Notes: generated from the letters alone by a model not told the origin. Positions 1 through 9,872 are shown, counted from the stretch's first letter. The stretch is 64,000 bases of DNA from Ochrovirga pacifica (GCF_000220525.1 NZ_AFPK01000013.1:43568-107567), one strand, 5' to 3'. A program made the numbers and translations.

Positions 1-1
1 T

Positions 2-1351
2 TATTTTTCTGCATCCTTTGATGGAATTGACAATATTTACCGAGTTTCAACCCATGGGAATCAACAAATAGAACAACTTACAAAAGCTACGATAGGGGCA
101 TATCAACCTTTTGTAAAAAAACAACAATTGTATTTTATAGAAACCATAGCTACAGGTACCAAAATTTCTACAACTCCCATTGCTACACCTGATACCCTAC
201 AAATTACAGAACCTACTGTAATGGATTTTAACAATAAAAAAACAGTTTCTTTTGAAAATGGATCTATTTTAGAAAAGGTTTCCAACAAAATGTATCCTTC
301 AAAAAAGTACACCTCGTCTTTTCAAGACCTAAAATTTCACGATTGGTTCTACACCATTTCTGAAGAAAAAGTTGGAGCTACTGTAAATGCTACTACTTTA
401 CTAAACGATATTAGTTTAACGGCAGGTACTGATATTTTTTTAAATGAAAACAACTCTTACGAGTTAAAATTTGCTGCTGCTTATCAAAAATGGTGGCCTG
501 AGCTAAGTGTATCGGCCGAATACCAACATAGAGAATTTGAAGGAAGCCTTCAGGATGCAAACAATACTAGTTTTGATGGTGTTTATGAATTTCACAGTAT
601 TAATATAGCTCCAAGTATTGGGCTGCCCTTATCGCAAATTAATGGCAACTATAACAACCAAGCGTATTTAGGATTGGCTTATGAACTAAACAGTAGAACA
701 GGAACAACATTTACTGAAGAAAATACAGGTGAAAAACTAGATCTTGAGTCTATTGATCTAAACTTTTATAAAATTCAGTTTGCAGCTTCTAGTCTTAGAA
801 GAAAATCCAAACAGAACATCAATACACGTGCAGGTTTTTCTACCTCAATTCGCTACAATCAAGGATTTCAAAATTCTTTAAAAGCCTTTAATAATTTTTA
901 TTTTTCTACAATCAATCGCTTGTATGTTCCTGGAATTTCACGTAGCCATAATGCTTATATTTCTTTTGCTTATCAAAAAAATGGCATTCAGCAAGAAGAT
1001 ACTTTTAGGTATGCTCGAGGTTTTAAAACTAGCTTAGCTAAGGAAGCTTATTTAACTTCCTTTAACTATCAAATGCCTTTGTTGTATCCTGATTTTGGCT
1101 TATGGGGCATTACTTATTTTAAGCGTATAAGAGCCAATCTTTTTGCAGATATAAGCACTTTGAATCTCAACAATTTTAAAACCCATCAAAATGCTGTAGG
1201 GCTTGAAATTATTTTTGACAATACTTTTTTAAACATTCCCGAAGCATTGATAGGAATTGGGTTTAGAAGTAGTTTTTTATTAACCAACGATTATCAAACC
1301 TTAGACAAACCTGTGGTTGGGAGTTTCTTTTTATCTACTACTTTGTTTTAA
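2..1351 (+). CDS. TolB-like propeller / outer-membrane barrel protein (5' end outside window)
   Basis: The reading frame is open from the first bases of the window, so the gene begins upstream; the first internal candidate (TTG at 128) is not a convincing start. The first ~50 visible residues resemble the end of a WD40/PD40 (TolB-like) propeller, with repeats of the 'YFSASFDGIDNIYRVS' kind. The rest is rich in alternating amphipathic strands with many aromatic residues and ends in Phe, as outer-membrane beta-barrels do. I infer a surface or periplasmic propeller joined to a C-terminal barrel; the function is unknown. The stop codon overlaps the stop of the convergent regulator gene by four bases. 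Confidence 0.6.
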   Translation, partial: YFSASFDGIDNIYRVSTHGNQQIEQLTKATIGAYQPFVKKQQLYFIETIATGTKISTTPIATPDTLQITEPTVMDFNNKKTVSFENGSILEKVSNKMYPSKKYTSSFQDLKFHDWFYTISEEKVGATVNATTLLNDISLTAGTDIFLNENNSYELKFAAAYQKWWPELSVSAEYQHREFEGSLQDANNTSFDGVYEFHSINIAPSIGLPLSQINGNYNNQAYLGLAYELNSRTGTTFTEENTGEKLDLESIDLNFYKIQFAASSLRRKSKQNINTRAGFSTSIRYNQGFQNSLKAFNNFYFSTINRLYVPGISRSHNAYISFAYQKNGIQQEDTFRYARGFKTSLAKEAYLTSFNYQMPLLYPDFGLWGITYFKRIRANLFADISTLNLNNFKTHQNAVGLEIIFDNTFLNIPEALIGIGFRSSFLLTNDYQTLDKPVVGSFFLSTTLF

Positions 1352-2103
1352 TCAATCCAGTCTTTAAACTTTTTTACTTTTTCTCTGCTAACAATAATAT
1401 CTTCTTGTTGGTAATTGTTTAAAATAACTTGTAACCTGCTATTGGTATACGACACCATATCTTTTATTGCATTAATATGCACATAAAAAGTACGATTTAC
1501 TCTAAAAAAATCATCTGGATTTAACTTGCTTTCTATGCTTTCTAAAGTTTCATCAATTAAATAACTACGTTTGCTATCTGTATAAAGATAAGTTCCTTTG
1601 TTTTCACTATACACACATTCAATTTCATTGGTAGTTATCATTTTTAAGTGTTGTCCTATTTTTACGGTAAACCTTGTTTTGTATGTTTGGTCCAAAGGAT
1701 TCACCAACATTTTTCTTAGTTGATGTACATCTAACGGAAAATGAGCTTGAACCGGATGTCTTTGTTTAAATTTTTGAATGGCTACTTCTAACTCATCACT
1801 ATCAATAGGTTTTAACAAATAATCAATACTGTTTTGTTTAAACGCTCGTAAAGCATATTCGTCATAAGCTGTTGTAAAAATAATTGCACTAGCTAAATCT
1901 AGATGCTCAAAAATTTCAAAACTTAATCCATCAGACAGCTGTATATCTAACATTATCAAGTCTGGATGTGCGTTAGTGCTAAGCCACTCTAAAGATTCTG
2001 CAACAGAATGCAGCTGTTTTTCTACCAAAATATCTAACTCATTTAACATACGCTCTAACCTTCTTGCTGATGGTTTTTCGTCTTCTATAATAATAACTCT
2101 CAT
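1348..2103 (-). CDS. LytTR-family response regulator
   Basis: 251 aa. The N-terminal receiver domain has acidic residues E7/D8, phospho-acceptor D53 in 'LIMLDIQL', a T77/T78 pair and K98 in 'LLKPI'. The C-terminal ~110 residues form a LytTR DNA-binding domain ('FFRVNRTFYVHINAI'). It is the last gene of a minus-strand operon behind a LytS-type kinase and 2TM proteins, so it is very probably that kinase's partner. Such regulators bind direct repeats upstream of targets. The targets are not visible, although the TonB receptor at the head of the operon is a natural candidate. Confidence 0.9.
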   Translation of the reverse strand: MRVIIIEDEKPSARRLERMLNELDILVEKQLHSVAESLEWLSTNAHPDLIMLDIQLSDGLSFEIFEHLDLASAIIFTTAYDEYALRAFKQNSIDYLLKPIDSDELEVAIQKFKQRHPVQAHFPLDVHQLRKMLVNPLDQTYKTRFTVKIGQHLKMITTNEIECVYSENKGTYLYTDSKRSYLIDETLESIESKLNPDDFFRVNRTFYVHINAIKDMVSYTNSRLQVILNNYQQEDIIVSREKVKKFKDWID

Positions 2104-2107
2104 ATAC

Positions 2108-2386
2108 TTAACGATTATCTTGTTCCATAATTTCTCTTATTTTTCTATCTCGCCAATTGGTTCCTAATACAAAGAGTTTTATGGCGTGCAAAGCAAGACC
2201 CAATCCCCACCCAAATAATGGATACCAAAACCATTGAAATCCCCAAGAGGTCATGTAATTGATAAAAATTAAAAAGGGAATAACCACAAGGTACGAAGAC
2301 AGGTTCCAGTAGAATTTATACAATTCTTCTACTCTTTTTTTTGCTCTTGTATATTTTTCTTGTTCAGAATTGTTTATAATTTCCAT
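2108..2386 (-). CDS. 2TM-domain small membrane protein
   Basis: 92 aa, matching the Bacteroidota 2TM domain: a short charged N-terminus ('EQEKYTRAKKRVEELYKFYW'), two hydrophobic helices around residues 30-48 and 55-75, and a basic/acidic tail ('RDRKIREIMEQ'). It lies between the kinase gene and the regulator gene, with 4-12 base gaps, so it is co-transcribed with both. It is a close paralogue of the C-terminal domain of the upstream kinase. It may modulate membrane signalling by pairing with that domain; this role is inference. Confidence 0.85.
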   Translation of the reverse strand: MEIINNSEQEKYTRAKKRVEELYKFYWNLSSYLVVIPFLIFINYMTSWGFQWFWYPLFGWGLGLALHAIKLFVLGTNWRDRKIREIMEQDNR

Positions 2387-2398
2387 ACATTTATCGGT

Positions 2399-3715
2399 TT
2401 AAAAATTTTCTTTTTCCATGATTTCTCTAATCTTTTTGTCTTGCCAAGAAGTTCCCAAAACAAAAAGCTTAACTGCTTGTAATAGCATTCCCATTCCCCA
2501 TCCAAACGTAGGAAACCAAAACCATTGATAGCCCCAAAATGTTTTGTAATTGATAAAAATTAAAAAAGGAATAACCACAAAATAGGCTCCTAATCCCCAG
2601 TAAAAATTAGACAAATCGTCTACTCTTTTCTGAGCTCTTAAATATTTTTCTGATTCGTTTAAGTATGATGTTTTCATAATTTTAATATCTTTTGTTAAAA
2701 ACGGTAGCTTTACAACAAACAGCTTATTTTCTTGTATAATATCTACCGTTTCTTTTGTAATAAGTTTGTAACGTTGTTTTATATTCTCCAAGCCGACTTT
2801 GGTGCTTTTTTCTAACACTTGTTTGGGATTAAAACTGTTCTTTATTACCAGTTTGTTATTTTCTTGATAAATTTTAATTACCAAAGGCTTTTGTGGTGTA
2901 ATTGCATTGTGTTTTACAGCATTTTCTAACAACAATTGTAAAGATAAAGGCACAATTTTAAACTCCACCTCTTTTAATTCCTCACCTATTTCAAACTCAA
3001 TTCCTTCTTCAAACCTTGTTTTTAATAGCTGCATGTAAGTGATGGCAAACTTAAGCTCATCAACAACAGCAACCACATCTTTATCCTTTTGTTCTAGAAT
3101 GTACCTATATATTTTAGACAAACCTGTTGTAAATTTTTCTGCTCCTCTTGGGTTTTCTTCTATTAAACTTGTCAATACATTTAAGCTGTTAAACAAAAAA
3201 TGTGGATCTAATTGGCTTTTCAAAGACTCAAACTTTGCAGATTCTGTTCTGGCAACTATTTGAGAGTCTTTAACCTTTCTTTCTTGTACTTGCTTATAGA
3301 AATAAATAGCATGAAAAATAATCACTATAACCAACGATATCAACAACCCAAACACATAATTTGCCAGTTTCTGATGACTTAGAAAGTAGTTAAAATCATG
3401 CCCTTCTAAATACATTACTTCAAACATCATTAATAAGAAAAGTCCTAATAATGTAATGGGAATTGAACCTACAATACCAACAAATACTCGTAATCTAGAT
3501 TGATGCTCTTTCCATTTGTATTTTCCTAATAAGAAAAAGTATCCTGCATTTGCAAAACCTAAAACAAGTGCATACATAATGTTAAATGCAATAATTCTAA
3601 ATAGTAAATTCGTAGAAATAAAGTCCCAAGAACCAAACAAACTGGTACTTATAAAGAATACGACAATTCCTATAATAACACAAACAAAGATGTGTTTAAC
3701 GAGTTTTTGTATCAT
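2399..3715 (-). CDS. LytS-type sensor histidine kinase fused to a C-terminal 2TM domain
   Basis: 438 aa. Four N-terminal membrane helices (about 8-26, 38-64, 79-107, 119-145) precede a His_kinase domain with H172 in 'LDPHFLFNSLN', N265/N270 in 'LLLENAVKHN' and a glycine motif 'VGLENIKQRY' near 308. From about residue 347 a complete 2TM domain follows, closely similar to the separate protein encoded next. The junction contains an in-frame ATG (base 2677) where a stand-alone 2TM gene would begin, so the protein looks like a kinase and a 2TM gene merged by stop loss. The partner is the LytTR regulator downstream. The stimulus is unknown. Confidence 0.88.
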   Translation of the reverse strand: MIQKLVKHIFVCVIIGIVVFFISTSLFGSWDFISTNLLFRIIAFNIMYALVLGFANAGYFFLLGKYKWKEHQSRLRVFVGIVGSIPITLLGLFLLMMFEVMYLEGHDFNYFLSHQKLANYVFGLLISLVIVIIFHAIYFYKQVQERKVKDSQIVARTESAKFESLKSQLDPHFLFNSLNVLTSLIEENPRGAEKFTTGLSKIYRYILEQKDKDVVAVVDELKFAITYMQLLKTRFEEGIEFEIGEELKEVEFKIVPLSLQLLLENAVKHNAITPQKPLVIKIYQENNKLVIKNSFNPKQVLEKSTKVGLENIKQRYKLITKETVDIIQENKLFVVKLPFLTKDIKIMKTSYLNESEKYLRAQKRVDDLSNFYWGLGAYFVVIPFLIFINYKTFWGYQWFWFPTFGWGMGMLLQAVKLFVLGTSWQDKKIREIMEKENF

Positions 3716-3717
3716 AA

Positions 3718-4350
3718 TTATTTTTGTTTACCACATTGAGACAAAACTTGTTGTGCTCTTTCTTTTCCGTAAGATGGATAAAATGGTGTCGGTTTCTCAA
3801 ATGTATCAAAAAGTTCAATGGCTTTCTCAATTTGTTTGCAATATGCACTAGTATCTTTTCCAAAGAATTTAGCCTTCCCTATGTCCCACTCTGCTTTTCC
3901 TAATACTACCCTAGGGTTGTTTGGAGCTATTTTTAATGCTTTTTGATACAAGTTAGACACTTTACCACTGTACATTGCTCCATAAGTTGCTCCATCAAAA
4001 GCAACCCATACTATATACCAAGTTGCTTGTGCTACTAAAATTTCGGCATTTTTAGGACTAACTTCTTTGGCTTTGTCTAAAAAAGCTTGAGCTTTGTCTA
4101 ACCTTGTTTTTAGTTCTGCCTCATCTTTAACAGAAAATCCAGAAGTAATTAATGTCTGTGCAGCGTAGTAATATGGCAACCAATTTTGGGTTTCTACCAT
4201 TGTAATCCTCTCAAACAACTGACTTGCTTTTACAGGTTGGTTTTGTCCCCATAATCCAAAAGCTTCTTTCATTTTGGCTTCGTAAGGCGATTGTGCGTTG
4301 CTGATTAATCCCATAAATAAGGCTACAATTAATGTCATTTTTTTCATCAT
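3718..4350 (-). CDS. Secreted TPR-like protein
   Basis: 210 aa with an N-terminal signal peptide (hydrophobic core 'LIVALFMGLISNAQ', cleavage after NAQ likely). The body is alpha-helical with TPR-like spacing ('ALKIAPNNPRVVLGKAEWDIG'). Several Met codons lie near the start (4350, 4347, 4338), so the exact start is uncertain. It sits between the TonB receptor and the kinase gene and ends two bases before the kinase start, so it is part of the same transcript. It probably scaffolds or senses something in the periplasm; no specific function is visible. Confidence 0.75.
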   Translation of the reverse strand: MMKKMTLIVALFMGLISNAQSPYEAKMKEAFGLWGQNQPVKASQLFERITMVETQNWLPYYYAAQTLITSGFSVKDEAELKTRLDKAQAFLDKAKEVSPKNAEILVAQATWYIVWVAFDGATYGAMYSGKVSNLYQKALKIAPNNPRVVLGKAEWDIGKAKFFGKDTSAYCKQIEKAIELFDTFEKPTPFYPSYGKERAQQVLSQCGKQK

Positions 4351-4460
4351 TTTTAATTTTTAAAAGGTTGGTTATTAATACACTTCAAAGATCTTTTAGA
4401 TAGGTCTATTAATAAAAAAGAGCCTTCTGAAGTGTTATTTTTTAGTGCTGAATTGTAGTT

Positions 4461-6614
4461 CTACAATTGATTTAATTGGTTGTCAGTTTCTTTTTTACTC
4501 AACGTCCAGAAAAATCCTACAAAAAAGAAACGATCTGCACTGGGTCTTATCGCTTCTCTTTGAAATATACCTTTAGCATTGGGCGTGTTTGCGTACTGGT
4601 ATCCATTGATGTTTTTAGTTCCTAACAAGTTGCTAGCAGAAAAGAATAATATTTTTTGGGGACTGATAAGATACGCCCAGTTAAAGTCTAATGTTTGAAA
4701 AGCCTTGGTTTTTTCATTTAAAAATCCTGATATATTGGGATTGGTATAGGTACGTCCAGAAGCAAAACGATAGGTAAGGCCTAGTTGACTTTTCCAATTT
4801 TCCATCCAGTATTTGGTTACCACAGAGGCATTGTGCTTATTCACAAAACTAGGCTGAAAACTACCTGAATAATTTTTAAAGTCTCTTTGGGTATCTAAAA
4901 AAGAGTAACTAAGCCAATAGTCTAAGTTTTTTATTCCTTTATTGTCTCTCCAAAATACATCTACTCCTCTGGCAAAACCTTTTCCTTTGTTGTTGTATTG
5001 GCTGGTAAACTGAGGAGTAACAGTATTGTATTTAATTAAGTCTTTGTATTTTTTATAAAAGCCTTCTACCCTAAACAACATCCCTTTTTGGTTTCGTTGG
5101 TAATTCACAATGTATTGCTCAGAGCTTTCTGAATGAATATTTTGTGTAAACTTAAGCACCTCCTTTTCTGGATTTTGATGAAAAGTACCTGTAGCCAAAG
5201 AAAGTTGTCCTTTATTTCCCAATTTATAGGCCAATGAAAGTCGATAGTCCGTTTGTAATGAATGGGATAAATTATTCCAAGAAAAGCGGTTTCCCAGTTG
5301 AGCTATGAATTTCTTAGAAAACAAAAAGCTAGATTCTTGATAACTTGCGAAAATGCGATTGTTAAACCCGTATGAATAGGATTGAATTGGAGTGATAAAA
5401 ATTTCATCAAACTTTTGTAAAAAAGATTCTATACCAAAATTCAATTTGTAGAAACTGCCTACTTTGTAATTTGCCTTTACTTTAGCATGAACTGCTTGTT
5501 GCGTATTGTCTATTTTATCTGAGTTGATAAATGATTTGGTATTGGCCAATGTATAACTTATTCCGTAAAAAGTAGACCAGTTTTTGTTGATTTTATGACG
5601 GTAAGATGAATTTGCATATGCATTAGTTGCATCCGTTTTAAAATTTAAACCATCAGGATAATTTATATGAGTTTGTGTAATGTCAAACCTTGCTGCATCA
5701 AATGCTGCATAGAACTTAAATAATCCTTTGGTTACTTTTTTTCGGTAAACAGATTCTCCTGCAAAAGCCTCGTAAGGTTTGTTCCATTGGTTGCTATCTG
5801 TATACAACTCTGTATAAGGTCCTAAATTGATATACGAAGTATTTACCGTTAAAGAACTACCATCCCAAACTTGAGTATTTCCAAGTCCGACTCCTAAACT
5901 CATCACACTAATATCTGTTCTTTCATTTTCTGGTTCATCTATGGTGTTCATCAACAAAATACCAGACAAGGCTTGTCCGTATTCTGCAGAATAACCTCCA
6001 GTAGAAAACGATATTCCTTTAAACAAAAAAGGAGAATATCGCCCTCGTGTTGGTGCATTGTTCGTGGTTGCAACATACGGTGTAAAAACACGAATACCAT
6101 CAATAAAAATCTGAGTTTCTTCTGCCCTACCACCTCTTACAAACAACCTACCGTCTTCGGCAACAGTACTGGTTCCTGGCATGGTTTGAAAAGCAGCAAT
6201 AGGATCTGCCAAAGACCCCGCTGTAGTCACAATATCCAGTGGTTTTAGGGTTGTTGTTTTGCTTTTTTCTCCTGCACTAAACGTACCTGCACTTAGCACA
6301 ACAGCATTCAAGGAATTTACGTTCTCTTTTAACACAACTTGTAAATTCTGAAGTTCCGATACTTTTTTTTGAAGCTCCTTAGAATCAAAACCTAAATTGC
6401 TTACAACCAAAATTTGTTTTCCTTTTTTTTGGGTGACGAATTCAAATTCTCCGTTAACATCGGTAGTCGTACCTTCATAAGTTCCTTTTAAAAAAATACT
6501 TACAAACGCTAGTGGTTGTTGATGACTGTCTGTTACCTTTCCACTTATTTTTGTCTGACCAAAAGCAAACAAAGAGAAAAGAAAAGCAAATGTAAAAAGC
6601 TGTAGTTGTTTCAT
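4461..6614 (-). CDS. TonB-dependent outer-membrane receptor with carboxypeptidase-like N-terminal domain
   Basis: 717 aa. A signal peptide ends around 'FAFGQ' (residue 20). A carboxypeptidase-regulatory-like domain (about 21-105, 'KISGKVTDSHQQPLAFVSI') and a plug region containing 'LFVRGGRAEETQIFIDGI' follow, then a beta-barrel. This is the usual build of Bacteroidota TonB-dependent transporters without a SusD partner, and it is short for the family. It heads the operon with the TPR protein and the two-component pair, suggesting regulated uptake; the substrate cannot be told. Confidence 0.88.
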   Translation of the reverse strand: MKQLQLFTFAFLFSLFAFGQTKISGKVTDSHQQPLAFVSIFLKGTYEGTTTDVNGEFEFVTQKKGKQILVVSNLGFDSKELQKKVSELQNLQVVLKENVNSLNAVVLSAGTFSAGEKSKTTTLKPLDIVTTAGSLADPIAAFQTMPGTSTVAEDGRLFVRGGRAEETQIFIDGIRVFTPYVATTNNAPTRGRYSPFLFKGISFSTGGYSAEYGQALSGILLMNTIDEPENERTDISVMSLGVGLGNTQVWDGSSLTVNTSYINLGPYTELYTDSNQWNKPYEAFAGESVYRKKVTKGLFKFYAAFDAARFDITQTHINYPDGLNFKTDATNAYANSSYRHKINKNWSTFYGISYTLANTKSFINSDKIDNTQQAVHAKVKANYKVGSFYKLNFGIESFLQKFDEIFITPIQSYSYGFNNRIFASYQESSFLFSKKFIAQLGNRFSWNNLSHSLQTDYRLSLAYKLGNKGQLSLATGTFHQNPEKEVLKFTQNIHSESSEQYIVNYQRNQKGMLFRVEGFYKKYKDLIKYNTVTPQFTSQYNNKGKGFARGVDVFWRDNKGIKNLDYWLSYSFLDTQRDFKNYSGSFQPSFVNKHNASVVTKYWMENWKSQLGLTYRFASGRTYTNPNISGFLNEKTKAFQTLDFNWAYLISPQKILFFSASNLLGTKNINGYQYANTPNAKGIFQREAIRPSADRFFFVGFFWTLSKKETDNQLNQL

Positions 6615-6708
6615 GACACAAATTGATTTTTCATCAAAAGTGCCGCTAAAACGCTACTTTATAAATTTTGAATTACTGAGTTGTTAAAATTGATAGACGA
6701 GTTGTTAC

Positions 6709-7029
6709 TTAGTTCAAAATCACCTTTTTTATGACTTCTTCTCCTAGGGCTTCGTTCATCATTTTTTGAATTTTTTCTTTTCCGTAATTTAATTCATTCC
6801 TAAGCGCTGCAGAGGAAATAGCAACTCTTAAAATGCCGTTGTTTAGAGAAATTTTTTCTGTATAAGCTTTTACTCCAGGTCCCATTAATTTTTCCCACTC
6901 TTCTTCTACTGCAATTTTTTGAAAGCCTTTTTCTAAATTGTTAGCTTTTATAAAATGTTTCATCAAAGCACTCATAGGGTTGGCTTCGCTATTGCGTTGT
7001 GTTAAAGAAGTGTCTTTATTTTTTTTCAT
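6709..7029 (-). CDS. DUF721/DciA-like protein
   Basis: 106 aa with the DUF721 (DciA) pattern: an N-terminal helical part followed by '[20 protein letters not shown]', '[16 protein letters not shown]' and '[14 protein letters not shown]'. DciA proteins help load the replicative helicase DnaB in bacteria that lack DnaC. The start codon overlaps the recF stop (ATGA), so it is translationally coupled to recF. Adjacency to recF is common for this family and supports the call. Confidence 0.85.
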   Translation of the reverse strand: MKKNKDTSLTQRNSEANPMSALMKHFIKANNLEKGFQKIAVEEEWEKLMGPGVKAYTEKISLNNGILRVAISSAALRNELNYGKEKIQKMMNEALGEEVIKKVILN

Positions 7030-8111
7030 TGCAACTGAAATATTTTGTAGGATTGTTGTGTCGCTTTTACCACGTTTTCGGTTCTTTGGGTATGGGTATC
7101 GCTAATAAAAATTTGCCCAAAATGATCTTTATTTACCAAATTAATTACTTGCGATACTCTATTTTCATCCAGCTTATCAAAAACATCATCAAACAATAAA
7201 ATAGGTTTTTTGCCTGTTAGTTGTTTGGTAAATTCAAACTGTGCTAATTTTAATGCAATTAAATAAGACTTTTGTTGCCCTTGCGAACCAAACTTTTTAA
7301 TAGGATATCCATTCAATTCAAATTGCAAATCGTCTTTGTGTATTCCCACAGAGGTATACTGCAACACTCTATCTTTTTCTAAAAAATCGTCTAACAAACT
7401 AAGCAAAGGTTTTTCGTGCAATTGTGTTTTGTATAACAACTGAACTTCTTCTTTAGAATTGCTTATTTCTTGGTAACACTGGTTAAAGATAGGAGCAAAT
7501 TCTTGCAAAAACCAATTCCTTTTTTCGTAAATACGAACACTTAAGTCCGACAATTGTTCGTTGTAAACTTTAAGGTTTAGTGCATCAAAAGTTCTGTTGG
7601 CAGCAAAATACTTAAGCAAAGCATTTCTTTGGGTTAACAACTTATTGTAGTTGATTAAATTTTGCAAATACATTCGGTCTTGTTGAGAAATAACTCCATC
7701 CATAAACTTACGTCGGGTTTCACTTCCCTCAATAATTAAATCTCTGTCCGATGGAGAAATCATAACCAAAGGCACATTTCCTATGTGGTCGGCAAACTTA
7801 TCATATGCTTTTCCGTTTTTTTTAACCACCTTTTTATTTCCTTTTTTAACGCTGCATAAAATTTTATCTACCCGATTTTCTTCCATCAAATAATCTCCTT
7901 CTATCATAAAAAAATCTTCTCCATGTTTGATGTTCTGACTTGCAATTGCATTAAAATAACTCTTGGTATAAGACAAATAGTAAATAGCATCTAACACATT
8001 GGTTTTTCCTACCCCATTGTTTCCAACAAAACAGTTGATTTTAGCATCAAACTCAAACAATTCTGATGCTATACTTTTATAATTTACCAAAGATAGTTTT
8101 TGAAGATACAT
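7026..8111 (-). CDS. recF: DNA replication and repair protein RecF
   Basis: 361 aa, the usual RecF length. The Walker A motif 'GNNGVGKT' lies at residues 30-37, the ABC-type signature is 'GSQGQQKS', and the Walker B region is '[13 protein letters not shown]'. RecF is a cytoplasmic SMC-like ATPase that directs RecOR to gapped DNA so RecA can load. It is divergent from the TPR gene at 8246 and overlaps the dciA-like gene downstream by four bases. Confidence 0.97.
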   Translation of the reverse strand: MYLQKLSLVNYKSIASELFEFDAKINCFVGNNGVGKTNVLDAIYYLSYTKSYFNAIASQNIKHGEDFFMIEGDYLMEENRVDKILCSVKKGNKKVVKKNGKAYDKFADHIGNVPLVMISPSDRDLIIEGSETRRKFMDGVISQQDRMYLQNLINYNKLLTQRNALLKYFAANRTFDALNLKVYNEQLSDLSVRIYEKRNWFLQEFAPIFNQCYQEISNSKEEVQLLYKTQLHEKPLLSLLDDFLEKDRVLQYTSVGIHKDDLQFELNGYPIKKFGSQGQQKSYLIALKLAQFEFTKQLTGKKPILLFDDVFDKLDENRVSQVINLVNKDHFGQIFISDTHTQRTENVVKATQQSYKIFQLQ

Positions 8112-8171
8112 CTACGTTTTTAGGCTTTTTAAAATGGCTTGCAATTTATCATTTTTTAGCGAATCCGCAGT

Positions 8172-8201
8172 TTTGATATTCGATTAAAAAAACTATTTTT
8201 G
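8172..8201 (+). promoter_or_regulatory. Candidate promoter for the TPR-ribH genes
   Basis: A TTTG (8172-8175) and a TATTTTTG (8194-8201) are separated by 18 bases. This matches the Bacteroidota -33 TTTG / -7 TAnnTTTG consensus. The ATG of the TPR gene follows 45 bases downstream. Confidence 0.55.
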
Positions 8202-8245
8202 TCCAACTTAGAAATTAAATAAAAACAATAAACAACATAAATCCT

Positions 8246-9022
8246 ATGGCTACATACCAAAAAAGAGGTTATAAAAAGACGATTGAAGCTGAAGAAGAAG
8301 TAATCGTAGACAATGAAGGAAATTTAGAACACAGCACAACTGCAGAAGTTTTTAACACCCTAGATGAAACAGCCAACAAATCCGAAAAATGGATAGAAAA
8401 TAACAGCAAACTACTTTTTATTAGTTTGATTGCCATTGTTGTGTTGATTTTTGGGTACATGGGATACCAACAATTTGTAGTTGCTCCAAAAGAAAAAGAA
8501 GCAGCAAATGCTTTGGTTTTTGCCAAAGAAGAATTTAACAAAGCAAATGCCAGCGAAGACACCTCATTATACAATACAGCATTAGAAGGGGCACAAGGTA
8601 AATATGGATTGTTAGATATTGCTGACAATTATGGAGGAACCAATGCTGGTAATTTAGCAAAATATTACGCAGGAATTTCTTACTTAAAATTAGCTGAGTA
8701 CGACAATGCTATTACTTATTTAAAAGACGTATCTACACAAGATGCAGTATTAAACGCTGTTATCAAAGGAAGTATAGGAGATGCTTACTTAGCCAAAGGA
8801 GACAATGGTAAAGCAATGAGCTATTTTAACGATGCTGCTAGTAGCACCGACAACCATGCTGTAGCTCCTGTATATTTGTTAAAAGCAGGAAAATTAGCTT
8901 TGTCGTTAAAAGAATACAGCAAAGCAGAAGATTATTTTGAAGAGATTGAGACTTCATTCCCTAAATCTTCTCAAGCAGATGAATTAAAAAAATACAGCAA
9001 CCAAGCAAAATACGCTAACTAA
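8246..9022 (+). CDS. Membrane-anchored tetratricopeptide repeat protein (YfgM-like)
   Basis: 258 aa. An acidic cytoplasmic N-terminus (~50 residues) is followed by one membrane helix ('LLFISLIAIVVLIFGYMGY', about 54-73) and a TPR-rich domain ('AGISYLKLAEYDNAITYL', 'KAMSYFNDAAS', 'YSKAEDYFEEIETSFPKS'). This resembles YfgM, a periplasmic chaperone-associated TPR protein, though homology is only architectural. Its stop overlaps the ribH start (TAATG), so the two are co-translated; that pairing is common in flavobacteria. Confidence 0.85.
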   Translation: MATYQKRGYKKTIEAEEEVIVDNEGNLEHSTTAEVFNTLDETANKSEKWIENNSKLLFISLIAIVVLIFGYMGYQQFVVAPKEKEAANALVFAKEEFNKANASEDTSLYNTALEGAQGKYGLLDIADNYGGTNAGNLAKYYAGISYLKLAEYDNAITYLKDVSTQDAVLNAVIKGSIGDAYLAKGDNGKAMSYFNDAASSTDNHAVAPVYLLKAGKLALSLKEYSKAEDYFEEIETSFPKSSQADELKKYSNQAKYAN

Positions 9023-9501
9023 TGGCAACTACAGATTTATCAGCATATGATAAAAACGATTTGCCCAATGTAAAAGGTTTTCGTTTTGGAATTGTTACTT
9101 CGGAATGGAATCCACAAGTAACTGAAAATTTAACTTTAGGAGCTATTGATACGCTTATAGACAATGGTGTTTCTGAAGAAGACATTATTACTTGGAAAGT
9201 TCCTGGTAGTTTTGAGTTGATTTATGGATGCAAAAAAATGTTAGAAAGCAGAAATGTAGATGCCATTATTGCTATTGGATGTGTGATTCAAGGAGAAACC
9301 AAACATTTTGATTTTGTTTGTGACGGAGTTACTCAAGGAATTAAAGATTTAAATTTAACTTATGATGTTCCTACCATTTTTTGTGTACTAACAGACAACA
9401 ACCAACAACAGTCTTTAGACCGATCTGGAGGAAAATTAGGAAATAAAGGAGTAGAATGTGCCGTAGCAGCAATAAAAATGGCTGCACTAAACAAAAGATA
9501 G
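9022..9501 (+). CDS. ribH: 6,7-dimethyl-8-ribityllumazine synthase
   Basis: 159 aa. The enzyme joins ArP and 3,4-dihydroxybutanone phosphate in riboflavin synthesis and normally forms an icosahedral or pentameric cytosolic assembly. Family motifs are clear: 'VPGSFELIYGCKKM', 'IAIGCVIQGETKHFDFVCD' with catalytic His95, and 'LTDNNQQQSLDRSGGKLGNK'. It overlaps the preceding TPR gene by one base. Confidence 0.96.
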   Translation: MATTDLSAYDKNDLPNVKGFRFGIVTSEWNPQVTENLTLGAIDTLIDNGVSEEDIITWKVPGSFELIYGCKKMLESRNVDAIIAIGCVIQGETKHFDFVCDGVTQGIKDLNLTYDVPTIFCVLTDNNQQQSLDRSGGKLGNKGVECAVAAIKMAALNKR

Positions 9502-9581
9502 TTAACAACTCCTCCCCTTATAACAAAGCATTATTGTCGAATTTTTCGTAAATTTGACCATAATGTTTTTTCTTTTACACT

Positions 9582-9872
9582 ATGTTCAAAACTCCCTTTA
9601 AACCCATCGGTCATTATGTATTTGATTACAAGCCTCGTTACTACGACGAGCGCAAAGAGCGTTTGGAAGCTTTAGAGCAGCGATACAAAAACGAAAGAAA
9701 CCAAAAAGAAAATCCAAACGATGATGAGTATCAGGTAACCTTGACCAAAAACAATTTAAAAAATGAATGGTCTAGAACCCGATCTAACGCCAAAGCCGAT
9801 GCCAAATCGACTTACCGACTTGCTATTATCATTACTATTTTAGCAGGAATTGCCCTATATATTTTAAGATAA
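9582..9872 (+). CDS. Small C-terminally anchored membrane protein, unknown function
   Basis: 96 aa. The N-terminal ~70 residues are highly charged ('FDYKPRYYDERKERLEALEQRY') and a single membrane helix lies at the C-terminus ('YRLAIIITILAGIALYIL'). Relatives downstream of ribH in flavobacteria are sometimes labelled riboflavin synthase beta subunit, but nothing in the sequence supports enzymatic activity. It lies just upstream of mutL with a 13-base gap. Confidence 0.75.
   Translation: MFKTPFKPIGHYVFDYKPRYYDERKERLEALEQRYKNERNQKENPNDDEYQVTLTKNNLKNEWSRTRSNAKADAKSTYRLAIIITILAGIALYILR

Noticed and set aside
4381..4434. Hairpin CACTTCA/TGAAGTG between the TonB receptor and TPR genes
   Set aside because: The 7-bp arms are about 40 bases apart with no T-run, too weak to call a terminator.
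9582..9872. Annotation of the 96-residue protein as riboflavin synthase subunit
   Set aside because: That label comes from adjacency to ribH; the protein is a charged region plus one membrane helix with no enzyme motif.
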